Assembly: GCA_964507235.1 (NCBI GenBank)
Contig: CAZDPE010000036.1
Span: 1 to 23,091, forward strand
DNA from: Suilimivivens sp964507235
GTDB taxonomy: Bacteria > Bacillota > Clostridia > Lachnospirales > Lachnospiraceae
DNA length: 23,091 nucleotides
Direction: 5' to 3'
The notes under the pieces are model-generated. The model was not told where the DNA came from. It saw only the letters and a program-made list of their open reading frames with translations, and ran no database searches. The stretch's first letter is position 1; every line of letters begins with the position of its first letter. Below are positions 1 to 7,200 of the stretch, piece after piece. Position numbers and translations under genes: made by a program.

Positions 1-400
1 CAAGGCATGAACGCCCCAAATTGAATATCGGCTAAACACTTTCGGCTCATCGTGGATTTTTCAGCGGCGAGCCGTAATTTTTGCCTCATAAGCGGACCCT
101 TTTGTCTATTTCCCTCCAGTGGAAAGTAAGAGGAACGCCTCTCGGATCGGAGGATATACCCATGACGCAAATTACGCTCCCTATGGAAATGCCCTTACAT
201 TCCAATCAGCTTTCGCCTTTTGGTCTATCTTCAATTGTATATAAGCCCTCTTGTGTGTTCCCCCACCCGAGGTCAAGTACCACGGAACAGTTGATTTTCT
301 GAATGAGGCGTTTATTACCTCGAAAATGCCCGTCACCGTCAAATTCAAACATGGTCACAAAGTGCGTAAATTCAAGGACTTCTACATATCTCGCCTTTGT
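1..400. mobile_element. Unassigned region, possible end of an integrated element
   Basis: I recognise no intact gene here. On the plus strand there are two short open frames; one has a ribosome-binding-site-like GGAGG before the ATG at 162 but resembles nothing I know. On the minus strand one frame is open from about 397 to 206 (63 codons, with an ATG at 352) and then continues readably toward position 60, broken by TGA stops, so it could be a decayed gene. The region abuts the point where RlmD stops resembling its family, so I infer it may be the terminal, mostly non-coding part of an integrative element whose body lies left of the window. No transposase, integrase or terminal repeat is visible to confirm this. 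Confidence 0.25.
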
Positions 401-1848
401 AGTCCCACTATAGTCTCCACATGCACCGTCATCCCGAACTGGTCCACGCCCCTGACTCTCTTCATCTCATATCCGCCATCGCACAGCACCCTCAAATCCC
501 TTGCCAGGGTAGCGCTGTCACAGCTTACATAGACAATCCGCTCAGGCTGCATCCTGAGCATGGTTTCAAGACAGGCCGCATCACACCCTTTTCTGGGAGG
601 ATCAACCACAATCACATCCGCAAAAATCCCTTCTCTTTCAAGCTTTTCCGGCAGTACCTCTTCTGCTTTGCCGACAAAAAACTCTGCATTTTTAATTCCG
701 TTATTTCCGGCATTTTCTCTTGCATCCTCAATCGCCTGCGGCACAATCTCCACCCCATATACCTGCTTTGCCTTTCCTGCCAGAAACAGAGAAATCGTTC
801 CGATGCCGCAGTATAAATCCCATACCGTTTCCTCCCCGGTAAGCTGTGCATACTCCAGCGCAAGGCTATACAGCTTTTCTGTCTGAATGGGATTTACCTG
901 ATAGAATGACAACGGTGAAATAGAAAAAGTAATCCCCTTATCTGTTAAAGCAAAATCATGAAAAGTATCCCTCACATGAATCGTATCCGTAATCCTGTCA
1001 CTGCCCCAAATAGCAACGGCCTCTTTTCCCATAATTACATTTGTATTTTCCGCATTGATGCTGACAGAAATACTTGTCATTCCCGGAACCGCAGAGAGCG
1101 CCTCTGTCAGCTTATCCTGCTTTGGCAGATACTTCTTAAGCCCTTTTCCTGCCTTTTTTCCTTTCAGATTAATCACCAGACATACCATCAGTTCCCCGCT
1201 GGTAAATCCCTTACGAATCAGCACATGGCGGAGCAACCCCTCTCCCGTACTTTCATCGTAGGCAGTTACATGGTTTTCCTTCATATAGCTTAAAATAACC
1301 TCAAGAATCACCTTATTCTCTTCTGCTCCCAGATAACAATCCGTATTGGCAATAATACTGTGAGTTCTGCCCGCATAGAAGCCGGCCACCGGATTTCCTT
1401 CCCTGTCGGTTCCGATAGGATACTGAGCCTTATTTCTGTACCGGAAGGGATATTCCATTCCTACTATAGGCTCCATGATACTGTCAACAAATTCAGGGGC
1501 AAAACCGCCGATTCGGATAAGATTATTTTTTATCTTTGATTCCTTAAACTCAAGCTGCTTTTCATAATCCATTGCCTGTATCTGACAGCCCCCGCATTGT
1601 TTATGAATAGGACAAACCGCATCCACACGAAAAGGAGAAGGCTCTATCACCTTCTCTAATCTTCCGAAGCTGTAATTTTTCTTTACCTTTGTAACACGAA
1701 CCAGTGCCGTATCACCGATAACAGCATCCTTAACAAAAAAGGGATAGCCGTCAATTTTTCCTATCCCTTCTCCTTCATTGCTGATATCCTGTATTTTTAT
1801 CGTAACTATGTCATTTTTCTTATATTCCATAACAAACCGCTCTTTCAC
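382..1848 (-). CDS. rlmD: 23S rRNA (uracil-5-)-methyltransferase, RumA/RlmD family
   Basis: SAM-dependent enzyme that forms 5-methyluridine in 23S rRNA; in Firmicutes one such enzyme (RlmCD) can modify both U747 and U1939 (E. coli numbering), so site specificity is not certain. The 488-residue protein has an N-terminal TRAM domain (about 8-68), a [4Fe-4S] cluster signature CPIHKQCGGC (Cys79, Cys85, Cys88, probably Cys171), the SAM motif VWDLYCGIGT (342-351), VVDPPRKGCD (414-423) and the catalytic Cys443 in YVSCDSATLARDL. The start used is GTG at 1848, preceded by GGTGA; an ATG at 1830 would remove six residues and is equally possible. The last nine residues (IVGLQRRDM) are atypical and may come from inserted DNA. 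It follows yhaM by 83 bp and could be cotranscribed with it. Confidence 0.95.
   Translation of the reverse strand: MKERFVMEYKKNDIVTIKIQDISNEGEGIGKIDGYPFFVKDAVIGDTALVRVTKVKKNYSFGRLEKVIEPSPFRVDAVCPIHKQCGGCQIQAMDYEKQLEFKESKIKNNLIRIGGFAPEFVDSIMEPIVGMEYPFRYRNKAQYPIGTDREGNPVAGFYAGRTHSIIANTDCYLGAEENKVILEVILSYMKENHVTAYDESTGEGLLRHVLIRKGFTSGELMVCLVINLKGKKAGKGLKKYLPKQDKLTEALSAVPGMTSISVSINAENTNVIMGKEAVAIWGSDRITDTIHVRDTFHDFALTDKGITFSISPLSFYQVNPIQTEKLYSLALEYAQLTGEETVWDLYCGIGTISLFLAGKAKQVYGVEIVPQAIEDARENAGNNGIKNAEFFVGKAEEVLPEKLEREGIFADVIVVDPPRKGCDAACLETMLRMQPERIVYVSCDSATLARDLRVLCDGGYEMKRVRGVDQFGMTVHVETIVGLQRRDM
395..425. other. Putative attachment-site junction in the rlmD 3' end
   Basis: The conserved RlmD ending His-Val-Glu-Thr is followed here by IVGLQRRDM and a stop, where family members usually have a short hydrophobic tail. 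The DNA at the change contains the 8-bp palindrome ACTATAGT (407-414). Genes of the rumA/rlmD family are known integration targets for integrative elements carrying site-specific recombinases. The other end of the element and an empty site are not in the window, so this is a hypothesis. Confidence 0.25.
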
Positions 1849-1868
1849 ACTTTTTCACCGCCGGCCGT

Positions 1869-1907
1869 CATTGCACATGATATTTTAAAAAAACATTATA
1901 TGCAATG
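1869..1907 (-). other. Imperfect inverted repeat between yhaM and rlmD
   Basis: CATTGCA at 1869-1875 pairs with TGCAATG at 1901-1907 around an AT-rich interior with a seven-A run. It could be a weak terminator or an mRNA stability hairpin. It lacks a U-tract after the stem on the minus strand, so I do not call it a terminator. Confidence 0.3.
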
Positions 1908-1931
1908 CTGCCTGTACAGTCACCTTTCAGA

Positions 1932-2876
1932 CTATTCCATTCCTGTTTTCCTGAGATTGGAATCAAACCGCCTGTTAAAGCCAAGCCATCCCGTTTCTGC
2001 AGTATTTTCCAGGATTTCCGTAAAAGTCTGCAGCTTGGCGTCGGTATTGTCCGCAAAATAAAGAGCAACGGCTTCCATGATTGCAGGTTTTTTGGGTGAA
2101 CCGAATTCATACTCGCCGTGGTGGGCTAAAATACAATGCTTTAATTCATTGGCAAGCATTGTGGGAAATCCGGGAATCTGGCGGATTTTTTCACCTATCA
2201 TTTCCACACCGATTACGATATGCCCCAAAAACTGCCCGTCATCGGTATAGTCATTTTCAGGGAAAAGAGAAATTTCCTTCGTTTTTCCTATATCATGACA
2301 AATTGCTGCAGCAATCAGCAGATCCCTGTTAAGCAGCGGATATGAGGAACAATAATAATTACACAATCTGGTAACGCTCAGGGTATGCTGCAGCAGCCCT
2401 CCGATAAAGCCATGATGCACTGTTTTGGCAGCTGATGACTGCTTAAACGCTTTAATGAATTTAACATCCTTTACAAAAAATTCCTGTAAAAGCTGCTTTA
2501 AATAAGGATTTTCAACCTGACCGATAAATTCGAGCAGTTCAGCATACATTTCTTCGATGTCAAACTTACTTGCAGGAAGATAATCAGCCGGGTTATATTC
2601 TCCCTCCTGACACTTTCTGATTCTTTTAACATTTACCTGAAGAGCCCCCTGAAAGCTGGTAATTTCACCATAGACCTCTATGTAATCCAAAGAATCAAAC
2701 TCTGCAATTCCCGCATTATTCGGATCCCATACCTTTGCATCAATAGTTCCTGTTTTATCCTGCAGGATAACCGTATCATAGGGTTTTCCGTTTTTAGTTA
2801 CCGCAGAAGTTTTGTGCTTGCAAAGATAAATGTCAAAAACCCTGTCACCGTCACTGTAATCTTTAATAAATTTCAT
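1932..2876 (-). CDS. yhaM: 3'-5' exoribonuclease YhaM family (OB fold + HD domain)
   Basis: A 314-residue protein of the size and architecture of B. subtilis YhaM, a 3'-5' exonuclease on RNA and single-stranded DNA. Residues 1-90 form a nucleic-acid-binding OB fold (VILQDKTGTIDAKVW). Residues 150-290 form an HD-type metal-dependent hydrolase domain, with His164 in GLLQHTLSV, the His194-Asp195 pair in AAICHDIGKTKE, and a later His-His in ILAHHGEYEFG. The start ATG at 2876 has an AGGAAGGAAC ribosome binding site. The leader just upstream carries a 7-bp hairpin (2897-2915). Neighbours are an HtrA-like gene upstream and the rRNA methyltransferase downstream, a general RNA-metabolism setting with no tight functional link. 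Confidence 0.9.
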   Translation of the reverse strand: MKFIKDYSDGDRVFDIYLCKHKTSAVTKNGKPYDTVILQDKTGTIDAKVWDPNNAGIAEFDSLDYIEVYGEITSFQGALQVNVKRIRKCQEGEYNPADYLPASKFDIEEMYAELLEFIGQVENPYLKQLLQEFFVKDVKFIKAFKQSSAAKTVHHGFIGGLLQHTLSVTRLCNYYCSSYPLLNRDLLIAAAICHDIGKTKEISLFPENDYTDDGQFLGHIVIGVEMIGEKIRQIPGFPTMLANELKHCILAHHGEYEFGSPKKPAIMEAVALYFADNTDAKLQTFTEILENTAETGWLGFNRRFDSNLRKTGME

Positions 2877-2896
2877 ATTGTTCCTTCCTCATAAAC

Positions 2897-2915
2897 GGCA
2901 ATGCAGCTCATTGCC
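2897..2915 (-). other. Hairpin in the yhaM leader
   Basis: GGCAATG and CATTGCC form a perfect 7-bp stem with a 5-nt loop, ending about 20 nt before the yhaM start codon. No U-run follows, so it is not a clear terminator. It could affect translation or mRNA end stability of yhaM. Confidence 0.35.
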
Positions 2916-2980
2916 CTTTCTTTTTTATTCATAACAACACACTTTCAACAGACTCTTACCATTGCTTATATAACTTTTAA

Positions 2981-4297
2981 TTACTTCATGGAAAGCACTA
3001 CATCCAATTCCATTTCCGTATAACCTTCCGGTCCCTGCCTCAGCAGGCCAATGGTAACTGTCTGCTCCGGCTCGCTTGTTACAATACAGTCAACCAGCTC
3101 CTGATACGTGCTGATTTTGATTTCTCCCATTCCGATTATCACATCACCGCTCTGAATCCCCGCCGTCATAGCCGGAGAATCCATATCAATTTCCATAATA
3201 TATGCACCGTACGGGACTTCCAATTTCTCATGGGCTTCCATAGTAACATCCGCACCGTGTATCCCCATATAAGGAATATTTTTATCATTTGACAAACGCT
3301 CAATTACCTTTTTCAACTCTGTAATTCCGATGGCGCCAATCAGATTCTTTGTATCACCGCTGTTATTATAGGTATCAATAATTCCTACAACCTGCCCTTT
3401 AAGATTAACAAGAACTCCTGTTGCACTGGTGCTGCCATAAATATCTGTGGTAATCCACTTATATCTTGAATCGGGCAGATTAATAACACTTCCCGATGAA
3501 GTAATGAAACCATAGCAAAGTGAATTAACAGTTCCTAACGGACGTCCAAGCGCAATAATAGGCGTTCCCGAAAGATTGCTTACTGCAGAAGTTCCCAGGT
3601 CCACAGGCTTTACCGCGTCCAGAGTGCTCTTTTCCATAGATGCCTTTAATACGGATAAAACTGCCAATCCTGTATTACTGTCCTTCTTTTTTAAAAACGC
3701 TTCATATTCCAGATTATCATTAAAGGTTATCTTTAAGGCTTCTGCATCCTGAATGGCATTGACATTTGCCAATACCAAAAGCTCCCTTCCGTTATCCGCC
3801 ACAATAACGCCTGATATTACGCCTTCATTTTCATATGCATTATTAAACCAGTCCACATCGGAAGTGACGCCCACCACTGTTACCATGGATTTCTGCACTT
3901 CCTCCGCTACGCTTGAAAGAGAATGATAAAGAGAACTATAATCCTCCACGCCAAGCTTCATTTCCGATAAAACCTGAGCAATTTGTTCATCCTCAAGCGC
4001 CGGAGCTGTGGGCTCCGGAATCATCTGTGAATCGTCAGCTATCATATCCTCAGGCAGTATTTCATTTTCCTCTGTTTCCTCCACAAAAACCACAGTGGAA
4101 GGTTCCTCTTCCGGATACAGTCTGTTGCTGATAACCGGTTCCAAAACCAGAAAAGTCAGACATGCTACCGTACCGAATATGACCGCCATAGCTGCCGTAA
4201 TTAATGTACGGCGAATCAACTTCTTCCTGTTTAAGGGCCGCTGTTTAATTGTTTCCTTCATAAAGTCGGTGGTTTCCTGATTATGCTTTTCTTCCAT
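2981..4297 (-). CDS. Membrane-anchored HtrA/DegP-like protein, apparently catalytically inactive
   Basis: A 438-residue protein built like an S1C (HtrA/DegP) protease: basic cytoplasmic N-terminus, one membrane segment (about 31-53), an acidic linker to about 105, a trypsin-like double barrel (about 130-330) and a C-terminal PDZ domain (about 343-435, with SPAMTAGIQSGDVIIGM). The fold is recognisable from FNDNLEYEA, SNTGLAVLSV and VLVNLKGQVVGI. The catalytic residues appear lost: the usual TNNHVV is VLANVN (His to Asn178), the Asp of DPDTDLAVL is Gly210, and GNSGGPLVN is replaced by STSATGVLVN, where the nucleophile position aligns with Ala292 beside Ser291. A scaffold, chaperone or peptide-sensing role is plausible. 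The start has a GAGGAG ribosome binding site and lies 10 bp after gtrA, so the two are probably an operon. Confidence 0.85.
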   Translation of the reverse strand: MEEKHNQETTDFMKETIKQRPLNRKKLIRRTLITAAMAVIFGTVACLTFLVLEPVISNRLYPEEEPSTVVFVEETEENEILPEDMIADDSQMIPEPTAPALEDEQIAQVLSEMKLGVEDYSSLYHSLSSVAEEVQKSMVTVVGVTSDVDWFNNAYENEGVISGVIVADNGRELLVLANVNAIQDAEALKITFNDNLEYEAFLKKKDSNTGLAVLSVLKASMEKSTLDAVKPVDLGTSAVSNLSGTPIIALGRPLGTVNSLCYGFITSSGSVINLPDSRYKWITTDIYGSTSATGVLVNLKGQVVGIIDTYNNSGDTKNLIGAIGITELKKVIERLSNDKNIPYMGIHGADVTMEAHEKLEVPYGAYIMEIDMDSPAMTAGIQSGDVIIGMGEIKISTYQELVDCIVTSEPEQTVTIGLLRQGPEGYTEMELDVVLSMK

Positions 4298-4307
4298 TTA
4301 AAGCTCC

Positions 4308-4727
4308 TCAATCCTTCTTTTTAAAAGCAAAAAATCTCTGTCCAAAGTAATTCAGAATAACAAATAATCCCATACCGCAGACCATGGCAATATTATCCTG
4401 CCACTGCCTGGAAAATCCGGAAAGCAGCAGCAATATCAGCTTCTTTGCGCCTCCATAAGCAATCAGATAGCATATTGTAATATTTAATATAAATTTAAGC
4501 ATGATTACCGGAGATTTTTCTTTATTCTGAAAAGTAAAATACTTATTCAGGAAATAGCTGCAAATACTGCCGATTACATAATTAGCAGCGGATGATATCC
4601 AATAGGAAAAATGAAATACATTATATGCTATGAACATAACCGCCGTTCCCACTAATGTATTAACAATGCCTGCCAGTATAAATTTTATAAAGGTCATATC
4701 AAAATTTGATTTAATTTTTTCAAGCAT
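4308..4727 (-). CDS. GtrA family membrane protein
   Basis: A 139-residue protein with four predicted membrane segments and the GtrA-family pattern: an N-terminal FIKFILAGIVNTLVG, then NYVIGSICSYFLNKYFTF after the second helix, and LNYFGQRFFAF at the end. Family members are thought to help move or flip polyprenyl-linked sugars for cell-surface glycosylation; the specific substrate here cannot be read. A glycosyltransferase partner, often adjacent to gtrA, is absent. The start ATG at 4727 has a GGGAGG ribosome binding site. It is the first gene of a probable two-gene unit with the HtrA-like gene downstream. Confidence 0.85.
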   Translation of the reverse strand: MLEKIKSNFDMTFIKFILAGIVNTLVGTAVMFIAYNVFHFSYWISSAANYVIGSICSYFLNKYFTFQNKEKSPVIMLKFILNITICYLIAYGGAKKLILLLLSGFSRQWQDNIAMVCGMGLFVILNYFGQRFFAFKKKD

Positions 4728-4787
4728 CTGAAATCCTCCCGACCCTCACACGCTCTACTCCTATGCATCTAAAAAACACTTTCATAA

Positions 4788-4796
4788 ATTATAACA
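4788..4796 (-). promoter_or_regulatory. Extended -10 promoter for gtrA
   Basis: Minus-strand TGTTATAAT gives a perfect TATAAT with an extended TGn, about 60 bp before the gtrA start and downstream of the tRNA terminator. The -35 region is poor, as is common for extended -10 promoters. Confidence 0.5.
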
Positions 4797-4871
4797 CATA
4801 ATCATTGATAAAAATATCCTTTTTATATCAGTTGGCAGACACTTAAACAGCATACGCATTATAAAAGAATG

Positions 4872-4908
4872 TAAAAAAAGCCGAATTCCGAAATCCCGGA
4901 TTCCAGCT
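4872..4908 (-). terminator. Intrinsic terminator after tRNA-Pro
   Basis: A stem of about 12 positions (AGCTGGAATCCG with CGGAATTCGGCT, one A-A mismatch and two G-U pairs, 6-nt loop) is followed on the minus strand by a run of seven T. It begins 8 nt after the tRNA 3' end. Confidence 0.85.
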
Positions 4909-4915
4909 TTTCCAG

Positions 4916-4989
4916 TCGGCGCGACAGGATTTGAACCTGCGGCCTCTGCGTCCCGAACGCAGCGCTCTACCAAACTGAGCCACGCGCCG
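4916..4989 (-). tRNA. tRNA-Pro (anticodon CGG)
   Basis: A complete 74-nt cloverleaf: acceptor CGGCGCG pairs perfectly with CGCGCCG, D arm GCTC/GAGC, anticodon stem CTGCG/CGCAG around loop TTCGGGA (anticodon CGG, decoding CCG), T arm GCAGG-TTCAAAT-CCTGT, discriminator A. CCA is not encoded. It is a single-gene unit with its own promoter and terminator. Confidence 0.97.
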
Positions 4990-5008
4990 AAGTGCTACGA
5001 CATTACAC

Positions 5009-5037
5009 ATCATACAATTTTTACAGCTGATTGTCAA
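5009..5037 (-). promoter_or_regulatory. SigmaA promoter of tRNA-Pro
   Basis: The minus strand has the consensus -35 TTGACA (5032-5037), a 17-bp spacer and -10 TATGAT (5009-5014), ending about 20 bp before the mature tRNA. It shows the tRNA does not depend on read-through from the antiporter operon that ends at 5073. Confidence 0.85.
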
Positions 5038-5072
5038 TGTCTGCACCACAAATTTTCTATCGTTAATCTGCC

Positions 5073-7199
5073 TTAAAGTAATAAATATACAACCGTAATA
5101 ATTAACCCAACACAGAATAACAGCAAACCAAAAGAAAGACTTCTCCTGATAATAATCTTATCTTCTGTAAGTTCCTCATGAACAAGGGCATATTTGTGCT
5201 CATAGTCCACATTTCTGTTTTTCTTTTTGAAAACAGTTGCGTTAGCAGCCTTTTCAAGCGCATTTACAAAGCATCCCAGCATATGGGTAACTGCAGTACC
5301 CTCCTCCAGTTCGTGAGGCAGCACGCTGTCCTTGTAAACAGTCTTGCGCAGCGCAACCACAACAGCATCAACAAGACTGTCCAGTATACGGCAGGCTACG
5401 CCGCAGACAAAAGGCAGAAGCTGAAGCAGGACAGGGCGGTAAATTGTATTTTCAAGGTCAAGATAATATTTCCACCTGTTAAGGTAAACCGCTTTTCCAT
5501 CTTCCTTCTTCATAAGCCAGAGCCTTACAATTACCAGATAAATAACCGCTCCTATTACAATGGAGGTAAGCCCTCCTTTCAGATTGGCAAAGGAAAAATA
5601 CGCCGTTTCTTCTGATTCCTTCAGCTGCATAAATCCCTGCCCCATATCCGCCAGCATATTCATTACCTTCCCCGGGAAAAATCCCATAATGGGAAGCAGC
5701 GTTGCACTGACCGTCAGGGCAAATGCACTGACCTTATTCATATAAGCTCCTTTTAAAGAATCATACTTCTCCTGCAATGCATCATCATTATTTTTTTCTA
5801 CAAATAATACAACATACAGCTTCGTCATATAGGCTGCCGTAAGACCGCCGCTGATTAAGAAAATCCATTCAATGCCCTTCATCATACCGGCGCCGAATAT
5901 TCCGCCGACAGAGCCTTCCTTCAGCAGCTCTGTATATTCCACAATGCTCTCATGAATCAAAGTCTTACTCACATATCCGTTCCAGAGAGGAATGCCTGCG
6001 ATTCCTAACGCTCCCATCAGAAAAATATAATTAAGAAGTGGTTTTTTGCGCCCAAAGCCTTTAATATCATTAAGATTCAGCTTATGCACATTCATAAACA
6101 CCACGCCTGCCGCCATGAACAATACCAGTTTTATCAGAGAGTGATTCACCATATGAAGCAAGGAGCCTCTCACTGCCAGAGCATTTTCTTCACCAAGAAG
6201 CCCTGCCATTCCCACGCCTACCAGAATGAAGCCAATCTGGGATACGGAAGAACAGGCCAATGTCCTTTTCAAATCCACGGAAAACAGAGCCAATACTGCT
6301 CCCACTACCATTGTGCACACTCCGATTATCAAAATCATGCTTCCCCATGCACCGTTTCCAAGGAAAATATAACTGCTCAAAATCAGGATTCCATACATTC
6401 CTGCTTTTGTTAAAATACCGGAAAGCAGGGCAGAAGCCGGAGCCGGGGCCACAGGATGAGCCTTGGGAAGCCAGATATGAAGGGGAAATGCACCTGCCTT
6501 GGCGCCAAAGCCAAAAAGCATACAGATTCCCGCTGCCCACAGCTTTCTTACCGCACCCGGAGCTGAAGCATCCACATTCAAATACAAATCATATCTGCCT
6601 GACAAACCAACTAAATCCTCAAACATCAAAGTTCCCGTAATACTATAGAGAAGGAAAATACCCATCAGCATAACAAGTCCGCCGATTACCGCTACTGCAA
6701 GATAAGTTCCCGCTGCACGCAAGGATTCCTTTTTCTCATCATGGGCAACCCATACGTAAGATGTAAAAGACATAATTTCAAAGAAAATAAAAGTAGTATA
6801 AAAATCAGCGGAAAGAAATACGCCGATTGTCGCACCAAGCGTCAAAAGCAAAAACAGATAATAACGGTTTCTGTTTCTGTAATGAGCAAAATACTCCCTG
6901 GAAAACAGCGTAGTCATCATCCACATAAAAGAAGCAATTAAACCGTACAAAGCCCGAAATCCATCCAGCTTAAAGTGCAGTCCGAATCCGCACACCTGGG
7001 GAATCGTAAACACAAGCCCTTCTTCCTGTACATTTCCAATGAACAAATTGACTGCCATAAACAAAAGCGTGGCAAATGTAATTACCGTTACGGCATCTGC
7101 AAAGTAATCACGAATATTCTTTTGATATCTTCCCAGCAAATATGAGATAACCGCTGCTGCCATGGGAAAAAACACACTGAAAGCTAAAAGAAAACTCAT
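5073..7199 (-). CDS. Large antiporter subunit, NuoL/HyfB-like, with C-terminal extension
   Basis: The last gene of the ten-gene Mrp/Mbh-like operon encodes a 708-residue polytopic protein of the proton-conducting NADH dehydrogenase family. It retains the conserved ion-path residues: Glu141 (FIFFEIMSF, TM5), Lys234 (GFGAKAGAFPLHIWLP, TM7), Lys265 (GILTKAGMYG, TM8) and Lys412 (GYVSKTLIHES, TM12). Beyond the 14-helix core it has about 200 more residues: a helix, a cytoplasmic stretch with YYLDLENTIYRPV, which resembles the tail of HycC/HyfB-type subunits, a charged segment, and a final membrane helix (LLLFCVGLIITVVYLLL). In complex I, NuoL carries a C-terminal lateral helix tying subunits together; a comparable role is inferred. 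A GGAGGG ribosome binding site lies in the 3' end of the preceding gene, whose stop is 1 nt before this ATG. Confidence 0.92.
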   Translation of the reverse strand: MSFLLAFSVFFPMAAAVISYLLGRYQKNIRDYFADAVTVITFATLLFMAVNLFIGNVQEEGLVFTIPQVCGFGLHFKLDGFRALYGLIASFMWMMTTLFSREYFAHYRNRNRYYLFLLLTLGATIGVFLSADFYTTFIFFEIMSFTSYVWVAHDEKKESLRAAGTYLAVAVIGGLVMLMGIFLLYSITGTLMFEDLVGLSGRYDLYLNVDASAPGAVRKLWAAGICMLFGFGAKAGAFPLHIWLPKAHPVAPAPASALLSGILTKAGMYGILILSSYIFLGNGAWGSMILIIGVCTMVVGAVLALFSVDLKRTLACSSVSQIGFILVGVGMAGLLGEENALAVRGSLLHMVNHSLIKLVLFMAAGVVFMNVHKLNLNDIKGFGRKKPLLNYIFLMGALGIAGIPLWNGYVSKTLIHESIVEYTELLKEGSVGGIFGAGMMKGIEWIFLISGGLTAAYMTKLYVVLFVEKNNDDALQEKYDSLKGAYMNKVSAFALTVSATLLPIMGFFPGKVMNMLADMGQGFMQLKESEETAYFSFANLKGGLTSIVIGAVIYLVIVRLWLMKKEDGKAVYLNRWKYYLDLENTIYRPVLLQLLPFVCGVACRILDSLVDAVVVALRKTVYKDSVLPHELEEGTAVTHMLGCFVNALEKAANATVFKKKNRNVDYEHKYALVHEELTEDKIIIRRSLSFGLLLFCVGLIITVVYLLL

Positions 7200-7200
7200 A

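Noticed and set aside
44..73. GGCTC/GAGCC hairpin followed by TAATTTTT as a plus-strand terminator
   Set aside because: Only five clear base pairs with a long loop, and no plus-strand gene upstream in view to need it.
60..397. TGA recoded as Trp or selenocysteine in the minus-strand frame
   Set aside because: Well-formed genes in this window end in TGA normally, no selenocysteine-insertion element was seen, and decay or chance is simpler.
4782..5049. Minus-strand open frames across the tRNA
   Set aside because: They translate the tRNA-Pro gene, its promoter and its terminator; the RNA gene explains the sequence fully.
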